From positions 20,194 to 84,193 of the forward strand of contig NZ_MZGV01000017.1 of NCBI RefSeq assembly GCF_002029235.1: a stretch of DNA of 64,000 nucleotides, given 5' to 3'. Positions 16,769 through 26,134 of this stretch are shown here, one piece after another. The notes beneath the pieces were generated by a model that was given only the letters and a program-made list of their open reading frames with translations, made no database searches and was not told the DNA's origin. Origin of the DNA: Clostridium oryzae. Lineage in GTDB: Bacteria > Bacillota > Clostridia > Clostridiales > Clostridiaceae. Each line of letters begins with the position of its first letter. Positions within the stretch are counted from its first letter, which is position 1. The position numbers and the translations under genes were made by a program.

Positions 16769-17742
16769 TACGACTCTCTCCTTTTCTTCAATATCTCAGT
16801 CAATTCTTCCAATATTGAAACTATTTCTATATATTCTTTTTTCTTTACATGCTTCTGCTCTTTATCCATAAAGTCTTTTAATTTTACAGCTTTTTTAAGC
16901 TGCGGCAGATTCTTTTGCTGCCAAATATTAAGCCAATTTTGCTTATCACCTTTAACATTATCTAGGAAATTCTTATAATAATTCTGAATCATAATGTCCC
17001 AGCAATTTGCCTGCTTATATAAAGCCGCAGCAGCATATAAATATTCGTTTTGGTCTCTTTCCACTTCCTCGTAAAACGGTATAGGTTTACCAAAACGCTT
17101 ACCTTTATAATAGAAAAAAGCAATAGCTACAAGCAAAAATTGATATATAATAAACCTTGCTTCCAGTGGAATAAAATCCCACAATTCTCTCGCTTGGGCC
17201 TTTGCGAAAAGATGGTTCTCATTAAAATTCAACCTGTCAGCTCTCTGGCTATCTATGACCTTTAAGAGCTCATAGGCATTTTTCTTATTCTTCACTAAGG
17301 TTCTATTCATAAAATAGTTGGAATCTGCCAAAATGATGCTTCCTTTTCCATACGTGTATGTTATTACGGATGCTTCTTTATCTGAAAATTTCCCGTATTC
17401 AGGTTTTAGAATGTTCAGCGGTGACATATAAAGCAATTTACCGCCTTTATTAACCCAAGCTTTTATCGAAGAATCGTTGATATCAAAGCTGCCGTCTGGA
17501 TCTGCTACTATTTGAAACTCTGTCGTATTTTGCTGTTCTACAGGCTCCAGCACTCTATAGCAGCTATAATTTAATTTTCTAAGAGCCTCATATATCACAC
17601 TATAGCCTGTTTTTGACCTATTGATAACGGAATACTGCGGTAGCTTTCCAGAAAGTTTCGTTGAAATTAAAAATGCCAGATATAAAAATACAGGTATGAG
17701 TACGATAAATGCTATTATATCTTTATTTTTTCTTGCTTTCAC
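16741..17742 (-). CDS. DUF4350 domain protein
   Basis: About 333 residues. The GTG at 17742 is preferred, 6 bases after GGGGTGG. An N-terminal membrane helix (residues 6-27), then a GATase-like extracytoplasmic domain with GYSVIYEALRKLNYSC near 45 and ITYTYGKGSIILADSNYFMNRTLV near 130-155, a second helix near 195-215, and a charged C-terminal cytoplasmic tail. DUF4350 genes regularly sit between DUF4129 and MoxR genes. Molecular function unknown. Confidence 0.8.
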   Translation of the reverse strand: MKARKNKDIIAFIVLIPVFLYLAFLISTKLSGKLPQYSVINRSKTGYSVIYEALRKLNYSCYRVLEPVEQQNTTEFQIVADPDGSFDINDSSIKAWVNKGGKLLYMSPLNILKPEYGKFSDKEASVITYTYGKGSIILADSNYFMNRTLVKNKKNAYELLKVIDSQRADRLNFNENHLFAKAQARELWDFIPLEARFIIYQFLLVAIAFFYYKGKRFGKPIPFYEEVERDQNEYLYAAAALYKQANCWDIMIQNYYKNFLDNVKGDKQNWLNIWQQKNLPQLKKAVKLKDFMDKEQKHVKKKEYIEIVSILEELTEILKKRRESYWKTVKKLS

Positions 17743-18397
17743 TATGTACCACCCCATTCCATACCAGCGTAAGCTCTTTTATCCATTTGTTATACATCTG
17801 CTCACTAGAATTTCTATGTCCGTACCAACAGTTATTGAATATATTAATAAGTTTCTTAAAGCTATCCAATCCGTTAAAACCTGTTGTTTTAAGATACTCA
17901 TATATCTCCTCATTAGTATTTGTCTCATCTAGATAGACAACATTTCTTTCATGCATTAAAAGCAAAAGCGCAATAAACTCAAATCTAACGGCTGATCTAT
18001 AATCCTTAGCCTTCAAAAATTCCTCAGCCTTCTTTCTGAGAGTTACAGGCGTGGTCCTTTCATCTATTTTCTCTCCCAGTATTTCTGTTATTCTGCCTTT
18101 TCTCTCAAATGTTTTGCTTATCTTCACTACTATTACAATAAGCACCGCAGCAATAGTAACTATAGCTATAATTATGAATATAGTAGACAAGTTATCAGCT
18201 ATTTTAGGGGCATTGACTGCACCTTTTATTACCCCTTTTATAATTTTAATTAGAAATTTTATAATAGCTTGTTTTACATTATCTATAAAATCAGCAATAC
18301 CATTTCTCAGATTGACATAATCTACTCTATTTATTATTGAATTTATTGTATCTTCAAATTGTCTACTAGAAGGATTTAGTGATTTATAAATTACCAC
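17723..18397 (-). CDS. DUF4129 domain protein
   Basis: 224 residues, GTG start after GGAGG. One membrane segment (about 75-95) and a C-terminal DUF4129 domain with VTLRKKAEEFLKAKDYRSAVRFEFIALLLLMHERN and a terminal NCWYGHRNSSEQMYNKW motif. Overlaps its neighbours on both sides (14 and about 20 bases), showing translational coupling. Function unknown. Confidence 0.8.
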   Translation of the reverse strand: MVIYKSLNPSSRQFEDTINSIINRVDYVNLRNGIADFIDNVKQAIIKFLIKIIKGVIKGAVNAPKIADNLSTIFIIIAIVTIAAVLIVIVVKISKTFERKGRITEILGEKIDERTTPVTLRKKAEEFLKAKDYRSAVRFEFIALLLLMHERNVVYLDETNTNEEIYEYLKTTGFNGLDSFKKLINIFNNCWYGHRNSSEQMYNKWIKELTLVWNGVVHSESKKK

Positions 18398-19352
18398 CTG
18401 TCTCCTCCTCTCCTTGTAAGGCTCGTATTTTGTCTAGCTTCAAAATCAAATTATAACCCTCCTTCTTAAATCTTTGGTTATAATACATAACAGTTATCAT
18501 TATTGTGAACATGGGAGATATCACCATATCTGATATAATGCTGATAGGCCATCTCAAATACGTGATCGCAACAGTAAAAAACGTAACAAAATCCTGCTTA
18601 ATACTCAGAAAATTCATCACAGCATAGGCTGCTCCCGTAATAATGCCAATCAATGCCCCAATAGCCATATTTAGTGTGTACATTACTATTAAGAACAGTA
18701 TAACTGACCCAAATATCCTCCAAAAGTTTCCCTTTATCAGCTTTAAACTTTTGCCTATACATTTAAAAATTCCTGCATTCTCAATAACCATGCTTTGAAA
18801 TGAAAATGCGAATACTGAAATGAAAGCTACTACGAAAAATACGAATAATAATATTAATATTATAGCTGCTATTATTATCATAATCGCCGTAATTGAATAC
18901 CAATTATTAGTTATAGCAGCTGTCTTTACTACTCGGTAAATAATATAGCATGCTGCTCCGAACACTGCTATTACCGGCAATGAAAGTATTAGTTCTACGA
19001 TGATTAAACCAGCAGCTGGAAATAACTTTTTAAATGATATCTTAATTGCATCTCCTGCATATACATTTTCACCATTAAAATCCTGTTCAGTTATCTTGAT
19101 TATACCAATGTTAGACACAAGCGAAACTATGATTGCAAAGATAACAAAAACTGCAGCTATTGCTCCAACAAAAATTACACTAGATGATTTTACTGCAAAT
19201 ACAAGAGCAATACCACAGATTATACCTACCACAACAAAAGCTACTATCATAAATATGTACCATGCTAGACTATAAATAAAAAAGCTCTTAAAATATTTCT
19301 TTAGCACTGCCAGCGATCTATCCATAACTTCAGAAAGATTCATAATGTTCAT
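18384..19352 (-). CDS. Multi-span membrane protein heading the MoxR/DUF58 cluster
   Basis: 322 residues with six to seven hydrophobic segments. The layout (short amphipathic N-terminus MNLSEVMDRSLAVLKKYFKSFF, then long alternating helices) resembles membrane domains of the glycerophosphoryl diester phosphodiesterase / DUF7544 type, which also start with this LSEVLDRSFRLLR-like motif. No catalytic domain is present. First gene of a five-gene minus-strand operon. AAAAGGAG precedes the ATG by 11 bases, a long spacing; the internal ATG at codon 4 is an alternative. Confidence 0.7.
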   Translation of the reverse strand: MNIMNLSEVMDRSLAVLKKYFKSFFIYSLAWYIFMIVAFVVVGIICGIALVFAVKSSSVIFVGAIAAVFVIFAIIVSLVSNIGIIKITEQDFNGENVYAGDAIKISFKKLFPAAGLIIVELILSLPVIAVFGAACYIIYRVVKTAAITNNWYSITAIMIIIAAIILILLFVFFVVAFISVFAFSFQSMVIENAGIFKCIGKSLKLIKGNFWRIFGSVILFLIVMYTLNMAIGALIGIITGAAYAVMNFLSIKQDFVTFFTVAITYLRWPISIISDMVISPMFTIMITVMYYNQRFKKEGYNLILKLDKIRALQGEEETGGNL

Positions 19353-19376
19353 ACGTCTAAAAACTCCTTTTTAACT

Positions 19377-19425
19377 AAAAAATATGACTGATATCTTTAT
19401 TATAATATAAAGCTACCAGTCATAT
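19377..19425 (-). terminator. Terminator of the GH3 gene
   Basis: ATATGACTG (19382-19390) pairs with CAGTCATAT (19417-19425); the minus strand then runs into TTTTTT. It lies 24 bases past the GH3 stop. Confidence 0.7.
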
Positions 19426-19448
19426 CCATAAATAATGCGAATTAATAG

Positions 19449-21623
19449 TTATATAAGTTTAAATTCCAAAGTCATTAATTCTTTTGAGTTAGGTCCTACC
19501 ATAACATTGAATTTACCTTTTTCCGATTTAAGTTCCATTTTGCTGTTATAAAATCTTAACATATCTTCCCTTATTTCAAAGGAAACCTGTCTTTCTTCTC
19601 CGGCTTTTAGATATATCTTTTTATATCCTTTTAGTTCCTTCACAGGCCTAACAACACTTCCAGAAATATCTCTTATATAAAGCTGAACTATTTCCTCACC
19701 GTCCACACTACCAGTATTCTTAATCATCACACTAGCAGCTATAGAACTATCCTCTGTTAAAGTATCATCGCTTATCATAAAGTTTTCATACTTAAACGTC
19801 GTATAGCTAAGACCATACCCAAAAGGAAGTAGCGGTGCATTAGGTATATCTGAATAGTGAGACACATATCTTTCTGTATTGCTATCATCAATTTTAGGTC
19901 TCCCTGTGTTAAACTCATTATAATATACTGGTACCTGACCAACAGTGTAAGGGAAGCTCATACTAAGTCTGCCTGTTGGATTCTTGTCTCCAAAGAGTAT
20001 ATCCGCTGCTGCATTTCCTCCCTCTGTTCCAGGAAACCATGCTTCCAATACTGCAGGTGCCTTACCATAAAGCTCAGTTATTTCAATTGGTCTGCCATTA
20101 AACAACACTATTGCTGTAGGCTTATTTAATTTTAATATTTCATCTGCAAGCTGCTCCTGTTTTCCTGACAGCTTAATGAAGGCCCTTGATGCACCTTCTC
20201 CAGACATATCTGCAGCTTCTCCAAGAGCCAGTACAATAACATCTGCAGTTTTAGCAAGTTCAACTGCCTGGACAATTTTATCATCATCACTATCTATAAT
20301 ATCGCAGCCCTTAGCAGCTACTACCTTCTCACTACCTATTTTATTTATTATTCCTTGTTTTAACGAAACTGCATCCTCAGCTTTGCCCTGCCAGGACCAC
20401 CAACCTAAAATTGATTGTTCATCAGCATAAGGTCCTATCACTGCAACCTTACCAGTCTCTTTACTAAATGGCAGAATACTTCCATCATTTTTTAAAAGTA
20501 CCATTGAAGCAGCTGCAGCTTTTCTTGCTATATTTCTATGCTCCTCACACAAATTTAAGCTTGCTTCCCTATCCTTACTTAAACCTTTATAAGGATCAGC
20601 AAATAATCCAAGCTCTTCTTTTAACTTAAGGATTCTAAACACTGCCTGATCAATAAGTTCTATACTTATTTTTCCTTCTTCTATAAGTTTCTCAAGCCAT
20701 TGTGGATAACAGCCTGTCATCATTTCTATATCCACTCCAGCTTTCATAGCCTTCTCAGCTGCTTCCCTTTCATCTTCAGCTACTCCATGTGGTATAAGTT
20801 CTTTTATAGCAGCCCAGTCTGATATTACAACCCCATCGTATGACCACTCATTTCTTAAAACTTCCCTCATAAGCCACTCGTTTCCTGAGGATGGCACACT
20901 GTTCACAGTATTAAAAGATGTCATAAGCATCTTGCAACCTTCTTCTATAGCGGCTTTATAGGCTGGAAGATAATATTCCCTTAACATTCTCTCTGATATG
21001 TCTACAGTGTTATATTCTCTTCCGCCTTCTGGAGCACCATAAGCAGCAAAATGCTTAACACAAGCTGCAATGTTACCATCTTTCGACAAGTCATCTCCCT
21101 GATATCCTCTTACGGCAGCCTTCGCAAATATGCTATTCAGATATGGATCTTCACCAGTAGATTCCATTACTCTTCCCCATCTTGCATCCCTAACCAGATC
21201 TACCATTGGTGAAAAGGTAACGTGTACTCCACCCGCTGAAGCCTCTCTAGCTGCTACTCTTGAAGTTTCTTCTACAATTTCTTCATCCCACGAACACCCC
21301 AAAGCTAAGGGTATAGGAAAAATTGTTCTATACCCATGTATTACATCTGCCATGAAAAGTAGTGGTATCTTATGTTTACTATTTTCAAGGTAGTTTTTCT
21401 GTATTTCCATAACTTCTTCTGCTCCGCCTATACCAAGAATGGAACCGCAATTCTTAATGTCTTCACTATCAATACCCAGATCTCCCATAGGTCCTGTAAT
21501 CTCTCCTACAGCTTTTTCCTGAAGAAACATAGGTGTTAATTGAAGTAACTGTCCTATCTTTTCTTTTAACGTTATATTACTCAAAAGCTCTTTAACATCT
21601 ACTTTTTTGCCTTGGTTTGTCAT
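19449..21623 (-). CDS. Beta-glucosidase / beta-xylosidase, glycoside hydrolase family 3
   Basis: 724 residues. GH3 N-terminal barrel with FMADVIHGYRTIFPIPLALGCSWD and KHFAAYGAPEGGREYN; the nucleophile Asp is in VVISDWAAIKEL (about residue 275). The alpha/beta sandwich domain follows with VAVIGPYADEQ, then a fibronectin-III-like C-terminal domain (PFGYGLSYTTF to the end). No signal peptide, so it acts on imported oligosaccharides. The BglX-type architecture favours beta-glucosidase, but beta-xylosidase and mixed activities occur. Transcribed alone. Confidence 0.9.
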   Translation of the reverse strand: MTNQGKKVDVKELLSNITLKEKIGQLLQLTPMFLQEKAVGEITGPMGDLGIDSEDIKNCGSILGIGGAEEVMEIQKNYLENSKHKIPLLFMADVIHGYRTIFPIPLALGCSWDEEIVEETSRVAAREASAGGVHVTFSPMVDLVRDARWGRVMESTGEDPYLNSIFAKAAVRGYQGDDLSKDGNIAACVKHFAAYGAPEGGREYNTVDISERMLREYYLPAYKAAIEEGCKMLMTSFNTVNSVPSSGNEWLMREVLRNEWSYDGVVISDWAAIKELIPHGVAEDEREAAEKAMKAGVDIEMMTGCYPQWLEKLIEEGKISIELIDQAVFRILKLKEELGLFADPYKGLSKDREASLNLCEEHRNIARKAAAASMVLLKNDGSILPFSKETGKVAVIGPYADEQSILGWWSWQGKAEDAVSLKQGIINKIGSEKVVAAKGCDIIDSDDDKIVQAVELAKTADVIVLALGEAADMSGEGASRAFIKLSGKQEQLADEILKLNKPTAIVLFNGRPIEITELYGKAPAVLEAWFPGTEGGNAAADILFGDKNPTGRLSMSFPYTVGQVPVYYNEFNTGRPKIDDSNTERYVSHYSDIPNAPLLPFGYGLSYTTFKYENFMISDDTLTEDSSIAASVMIKNTGSVDGEEIVQLYIRDISGSVVRPVKELKGYKKIYLKAGEERQVSFEIREDMLRFYNSKMELKSEKGKFNVMVGPNSKELMTLEFKLI

Positions 21624-21770
21624 ATTAATTTTCTCCTTTATATGTAAGTTTTTATTGATTTACAGAGCATATAAGTTTGAACATCTACAGCAAATAATTT
21701 TCATTTTACAAATTCAAAATTGTATAATTCCACTTTACCATGAAAACATACACATATGCAATGTAATAAC

Positions 21771-21786
21771 ATGAAAACGCATGCCT
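21771..21786. promoter_or_regulatory. Possible catabolite-responsive (cre) site before GH3
   Basis: ATGAAAACGCATGCCT matches 14 of 16 positions of the WTGNNARCGNWWWCAW cre pattern. It lies about 150 bases upstream of the GH3 start. CcpA repression of the glucosidase is a reasonable but unproven reading. Confidence 0.3.
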
Positions 21787-21841
21787 GCAAAACTAAATAT
21801 CATTTATTATAAAAATTATATTTGTTAAATGAATTTCAATC

Positions 21842-22052
21842 TATGAGATGTATGCTGATCAGCACTGTATAAAAGCAAGAGAAATTCTTGAAGAAAATAA
21901 TTGGCCAGAGGAGTACATACCTGCTATTCAAAGTCATGGTTTTTGGAATCTGCTGTGATGTAAAGCCAGTAGAGAAAATGGAAAAAGGAATATTTTTAGT
22001 GATAAGCCTCTTTGGACTTGCCACTTTTTGTTGTTTATTGTTTGTCCTATGA
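21842..22052 (+). pseudogene. Remnant of an HD-domain (HDIG-type) hydrolase gene
   Basis: The plus-strand translation starts without an initiation codon at YEMYADQHCIKAREILEENN, continues WPEEYIPAIQSHGF, then needs a one-base shift at the T run near 21940-21945 to read on as GICCDVKPVEKMEKGIF...FGLATFCCLLFVL and stop. The pattern (REILEENGWPEEYI..I.SHG..I..DV.P..KMEK, then GL) is that of clostridial HD superfamily hydrolases. The N-terminal half with the HD motif is missing. It fills part of the 560-base gap between GH3 and helD, close to a solo IS end. Confidence 0.65.
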
Positions 22053-22094
22053 ATATAGCTCATAGGCATATTCGCGGCTTTTTTATATATAATT

Positions 22095-22113
22095 TTGTTT
22101 TACTAAAATGTTG
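22095..22113 (+). repeat. Solo IS1595-type terminal repeat
   Basis: TTGTTTTACTAAAATGTTG matches the inverted end of the element at 27308 over 19 bases and the left end at 26135 with one mismatch. No partner end or transposase is nearby. It lies 43 bases after the HD-domain remnant. Confidence 0.5.
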
Positions 22114-22185
22114 GTGTTGATACATATTTAATTTATAGTTAAGCCTTTATATATCAAACAGCTGCATTTTTTGAATGCTCTGAGT

Positions 22186-24474
22186 TTAATTAAAATTCAC
22201 GTCTTTCAAAATAGGCATAGTATCCTTTAAGCTATATAGATAAAGCCTATGCATCGGTCTAGTCATCGCCACGTATAAAAGCTTTATATCCATTTCATTT
22301 TCTACGTAGCTTTCCTCAATATTAACAATGAACACAACATCAAATTCCAACCCCTTGGCCATATGCGCTGGAACAACTATTACTCCTGCTTCATAGTTCT
22401 CCTGTTTTTCATCAATTATCCTTACATCTTTATATCCTTGTTTCTGCATCTCAGCTGTAAGCTTTTGACACTCTTCATAGGTTTTGCAGATTATCGCAAA
22501 CGACTTGAAATTTTCTTTTTTTACCTCTATTAGCTTGTCTATTACGCTGAACACCAAATCTTTCAGTGTATTACATGTAACGTTGTCTGGCTTTAATCCA
22601 TGCCTTATAACAGGTTTAGCATATATGATTCCTGAATTATTAAGCTTTTTAATTATTTGATTAGCAATATGCATAACCTCAACCGTTGTTCTATAACTCT
22701 GTTCCAAAGTCATATATGAACTTTCATCCTCTCCAAAGACTTCCCTCTGCACTTGCTGCCAGTTATCAACAGCTCTATAGGAATGTATCCCTTGGGATAA
22801 ATCTCCCAGCAGTGTTATCATTCCACTATTAACTACTTTTTTAAGTGTGTACAGTTGGAATATGCTGAAATCCTGTGCTTCATCGACTACTACACTGCTT
22901 ATATTAACTTTATTCTCAAATCCAAACACTCTAAGTTTAAGGTACACAATTGCACCGTAATCCTCAATTTCATATTTTGCACTGTCTAAATTGTTTTTAT
23001 TTACTTTACAGAAATACTCGAGCTTATCCTTAGGGAGTCTGCCATCACTGTACTTATCCATAAGTTCTGCACTCGTAACCAAGTCGTAATAATATTCTTC
23101 CCAGCTTCTCTTATTAAAGCTTTTACTAAACTTTCTTACAGCATTTTTTAGTTCGTTCGTCAAGTCTACCAATGCCTTATCACGCTGCTGACACAGTTCA
23201 GTAATCAATTTTCTTCTTTCTTCCACCGTTTTAGCTCTTACCCTAGCTCGCTCAATTTTTATATCATATAATCTTTCCTCTGTCTTAAGCATATCCTTCT
23301 TCACAAGTTTTACTTTGTTTCTAAGACTCTTTTTTATCTCCTCAACACGCTTGTAAAATGGATGGTATGCTAAATCATTCAAAAACATCTGTTTTATAGA
23401 CTGCCTATCTATAAGGATTTCTTTTCCTACAGCAAAATCTTCATCAGGCAGAAAATTTTTTTCTATGTCATCTATATATCTATCAATAAGCTCTTTAAAA
23501 ACTAGAGAACCCTTAAAACCAGACGACCATTTTATATTCTCTACTTCTTTTTTATCTTTATTATGTATGACTTTCATTAATTTATCATCATTGTCTATCA
23601 GAGATATTTTTTTATTAAGAAGATTATCCATAAAACCCTTATATGTGTTTTGCTGGACTTTCTCAACACCAAGTTCTGGCAGTACTTCGGATATGTAGTT
23701 TATGAAAAGATTATTAGGCGCTATAATCATAAAGCTCTCAGGATCAAAAGAATCTTCATAATTGTATATGAAATATGCTATTCTATGCAGGGCTATAGTG
23801 GTTTTACCACTTCCTGCAACTCCCTGGACAATGAGAGGTTTGTACATTGGAGCCCTAATTATTCTATTTTGTTCCGCTTGTATTGTAGCAGCTATATCTT
23901 TAAGCCTGCTTTCAGCTCCAGCAGACAATGCTTCCTGCAGTAACTCATCATTGGTGGTTATATCAACATCAAATATCTTTTTAAGCTCTCCCTCTTCAAT
24001 GGTAAATTGCCTCTTTAGAAGAAGTTCTCCTTCTTCAATATTGTCTACAGATTCATAAGATGTTTCTCCAAGTCTTCCCTCATAATAAAGACTTGCCACA
24101 GGAGCCCTCCAGTCTACAATAACAACTTCATTGTCTTCCGCCCTTATTAGTGAAGTTTTGCCTATATAAAGCCTATTAACTTTTTCTTCTCCTTTTCGCT
24201 TGAAATCTATTCTAGCGAAATAAGGTTTATTTTTTGCCTTTATATAGTTATAGTAATTCTTTTCAGCAGTGTACATAAGTCTAGAATTGACCATTATACT
24301 TGCAAATCCCGAACTCATATCTCCTGGGTCCAATCCTTCCATAGCCTGTTCAATATTGCCCTTATATACTCTCTTAAAGGTTTCTATACCTTTAAGTGTC
24401 TTATTCAAATAGTCTATTGTATAATTGAGCCTATCTCTTTCTAATTCGTAGTCCGGATGTTTATCCTCTGACAT
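22186..24474 (-). CDS. helD: HelD-like UvrD/Rep-type helicase
   Basis: 762 residues. An N-terminal coiled-coil arm (about 1-120), Walker A GVAGSGKTTIALHR near residue 220, a long inserted helical arm (about 380-480), Walker B-like VVVDEAQDFS, motif III-like LLGDLSQGIHSY, motif IV LEQSYRTTVEV, and the C-terminal GLEFDVVFIVN and LYVAMTRPMHRLYLY motifs. This layout matches Firmicutes HelD, which dismantles stalled RNA polymerase and recycles it. GGAGGTGA precedes the start. Divergent from amtB. The alternative name is DNA helicase IV; the arms favour HelD. Confidence 0.88.
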   Translation of the reverse strand: MSEDKHPDYELERDRLNYTIDYLNKTLKGIETFKRVYKGNIEQAMEGLDPGDMSSGFASIMVNSRLMYTAEKNYYNYIKAKNKPYFARIDFKRKGEEKVNRLYIGKTSLIRAEDNEVVIVDWRAPVASLYYEGRLGETSYESVDNIEEGELLLKRQFTIEEGELKKIFDVDITTNDELLQEALSAGAESRLKDIAATIQAEQNRIIRAPMYKPLIVQGVAGSGKTTIALHRIAYFIYNYEDSFDPESFMIIAPNNLFINYISEVLPELGVEKVQQNTYKGFMDNLLNKKISLIDNDDKLMKVIHNKDKKEVENIKWSSGFKGSLVFKELIDRYIDDIEKNFLPDEDFAVGKEILIDRQSIKQMFLNDLAYHPFYKRVEEIKKSLRNKVKLVKKDMLKTEERLYDIKIERARVRAKTVEERRKLITELCQQRDKALVDLTNELKNAVRKFSKSFNKRSWEEYYYDLVTSAELMDKYSDGRLPKDKLEYFCKVNKNNLDSAKYEIEDYGAIVYLKLRVFGFENKVNISSVVVDEAQDFSIFQLYTLKKVVNSGMITLLGDLSQGIHSYRAVDNWQQVQREVFGEDESSYMTLEQSYRTTVEVMHIANQIIKKLNNSGIIYAKPVIRHGLKPDNVTCNTLKDLVFSVIDKLIEVKKENFKSFAIICKTYEECQKLTAEMQKQGYKDVRIIDEKQENYEAGVIVVPAHMAKGLEFDVVFIVNIEESYVENEMDIKLLYVAMTRPMHRLYLYSLKDTMPILKDVNFN

Positions 24475-24718
24475 GCCTTCACCTCCAGTAAAAATATCAA
24501 ATAAATTGTATAAATACTACTTTAATATTAATATTGAAGTTTGTAAACACTTTTCCATATATATACATCAAGTAAATGTATATTTGTTTCTTTTGATAAT
24601 TCTATATATAAAATTATTAAAAATTGATAGTAATTATCTAAAAAAAATAATAAAGTCATCTATTTTTCTTCATTTTTTTAATATTTACTATATTTTTGGC
24701 TTGAACGTTGACATTTGG

Positions 24719-24747
24719 TTTACACTAGTCCTAAAACATAGTATCCT
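24719..24747 (+). promoter_or_regulatory. Candidate amtB promoter
   Basis: TTTACA (24719-24724) and TATCCT (24742-24747) are 17 bases apart, about 45 bases before the ATG. A TTGACA at 24708 without a good -10 is an alternative. The rest of the 316-base gap between helD and amtB is AT-rich with nothing else recognised. Confidence 0.4.
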
Positions 24748-24790
24748 TTCCATATCAATTATATTAATTAATTTTAGGGGGGCTTTTATT

Positions 24791-26023
24791 ATGGGACACA
24801 TTAACTATGCAGACACTACCTTCGTATTTCTTTCTACTGTACTCGTAATGTTTATGACACCTGGACTAGCATTATTCTATAGTGGCATGGTAAGGCGCAA
24901 AAATGTGCTTAGTACTACTATGCATAGTTATGCGACAATCGCTGTAGTATCCTTACAATGGGTTATTTTAGGTTATTCTTTAAGTTTTGGGCATAATATA
25001 GGGGGATTTGTCGGAGGCTTTGACTTTGCATTTTTAAACAATGTAGGTTTTAAGGCTAACGCTGCGTATGCATCAAATATACCTCAACAAATATTTATGA
25101 TGTTTCAAATGATGTTTGCTGTAATTACTCCAGCACTTATTAGTGGTGCTTTTGCTGGAAGAATGAGATTCCCTGCATTTTTAATATTTACACTTCTTTG
25201 GTCTACCCTTGTGTATGATCCAGTTGCTCATTGGGTTTGGGGAGACGGCGGCTGGCTTAAAACTTTAGGCGCACTTGATTTTGCTGGTGGTAACGTAGTT
25301 CATATGAGTTCCGGAGTATCAGCATTAGTAATTGCATTATTTATCGGAAAACGAAAAGGAATTAATGAAGCAAGACCTCATAACCTTCCATTAACTATAC
25401 TTGGTGCTGGTATATTATGGTTTGGTTGGTTTGGTTTTAATGCTGGAAGCGCATTAGCAATAAATAATGTAGCATTGAATGCATTTATAACTACTAACAC
25501 AGCGGCTGCTGCGGCGGCTCTTTCCTGGATGTTCTGCGAATGGGCTGTATTCAAAAAACCTTCTGCTATGGGTTTTGCCAGCGGTGCAGTAGCTGGACTT
25601 GTAGCAATAACTCCTGGAGCGGGTTTCGTAAGTATGGGTTCATCATTAATCATAGGTTTGATTGGAGGGGCTATATGCTTCTATTCAGTAACAATAATGA
25701 AAAAGAAAATTGGATATGATGATGCTTTAGATGCTTTTGGATGTCACGGTGTAGGCGGTACTTGGGGTGCTATCGCAACGGGAATATTCGCTTCAAAATC
25801 CATAAATTCTGCTGGTGCTGATGGTCTTATTCATGGTTCCTTTAGACTTTTAGGGGTTCAGTTTCTTGGAATAATAGCTGTATATGTATTTGCAGCGGTT
25901 GTTACATTGCTAATCTTAGTTGTAGTAAATCACTTCACTAAATTTAGAGCTACTGAAGATGAAGAGGAAGTTGGACTTGATATTTCCATGCATGGTGAAT
26001 CTGGCTATAGTTTGGAAAGCTAG
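24791..26023 (+). CDS. amtB: Ammonium transporter
   Basis: 410 residues from MGHINYADTTF, set by AGGGGGG about 8 bases upstream of the ATG at 24791; the frame is open far upstream but that part is not protein-like. Eleven membrane segments. The pore twin histidines are in GGNVVHMSSG and FGCHGVGGTWG; the Phe gate region is in FQMMFAVITPALISGAFAGRM. Imports NH3/NH4+ across the cell membrane. No glnK (PII) gene is adjacent, unlike many amtB loci. A strong terminator follows. Confidence 0.95.
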   Translation: MGHINYADTTFVFLSTVLVMFMTPGLALFYSGMVRRKNVLSTTMHSYATIAVVSLQWVILGYSLSFGHNIGGFVGGFDFAFLNNVGFKANAAYASNIPQQIFMMFQMMFAVITPALISGAFAGRMRFPAFLIFTLLWSTLVYDPVAHWVWGDGGWLKTLGALDFAGGNVVHMSSGVSALVIALFIGKRKGINEARPHNLPLTILGAGILWFGWFGFNAGSALAINNVALNAFITTNTAAAAAALSWMFCEWAVFKKPSAMGFASGAVAGLVAITPGAGFVSMGSSLIIGLIGGAICFYSVTIMKKKIGYDDALDAFGCHGVGGTWGAIATGIFASKSINSAGADGLIHGSFRLLGVQFLGIIAVYVFAAVVTLLILVVVNHFTKFRATEDEEEVGLDISMHGESGYSLES

Positions 26024-26058
26024 TGACTATAAATTAAATGTCAGACAGGCTTTTTAGT

Positions 26059-26094
26059 AGCAACAGGCAAGCTTTTGTTCGCCTGTTGCTTTTG
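26059..26094 (+). terminator. Terminator after amtB
   Basis: AGCAACAGGC (26059-26068) pairs perfectly with GCCTGTTGCT (26081-26090), followed by TTT. Confidence 0.8.
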
Positions 26095-26134
26095 CTTTAT
26101 GCCTTGATTGCTGTGTTACCAGTTTTCTATATCT

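Noticed and set aside
21836..22069. Minus-strand frame of 77 codons between GH3 and helD
   Set aside because: The plus strand of the same segment reads as an HD-domain remnant, which is the better explanation.
24705..24724. Sigma-54 promoter before amtB
   Set aside because: No GG-N10-GC pair with proper context, and no sigma-54 activator nearby.
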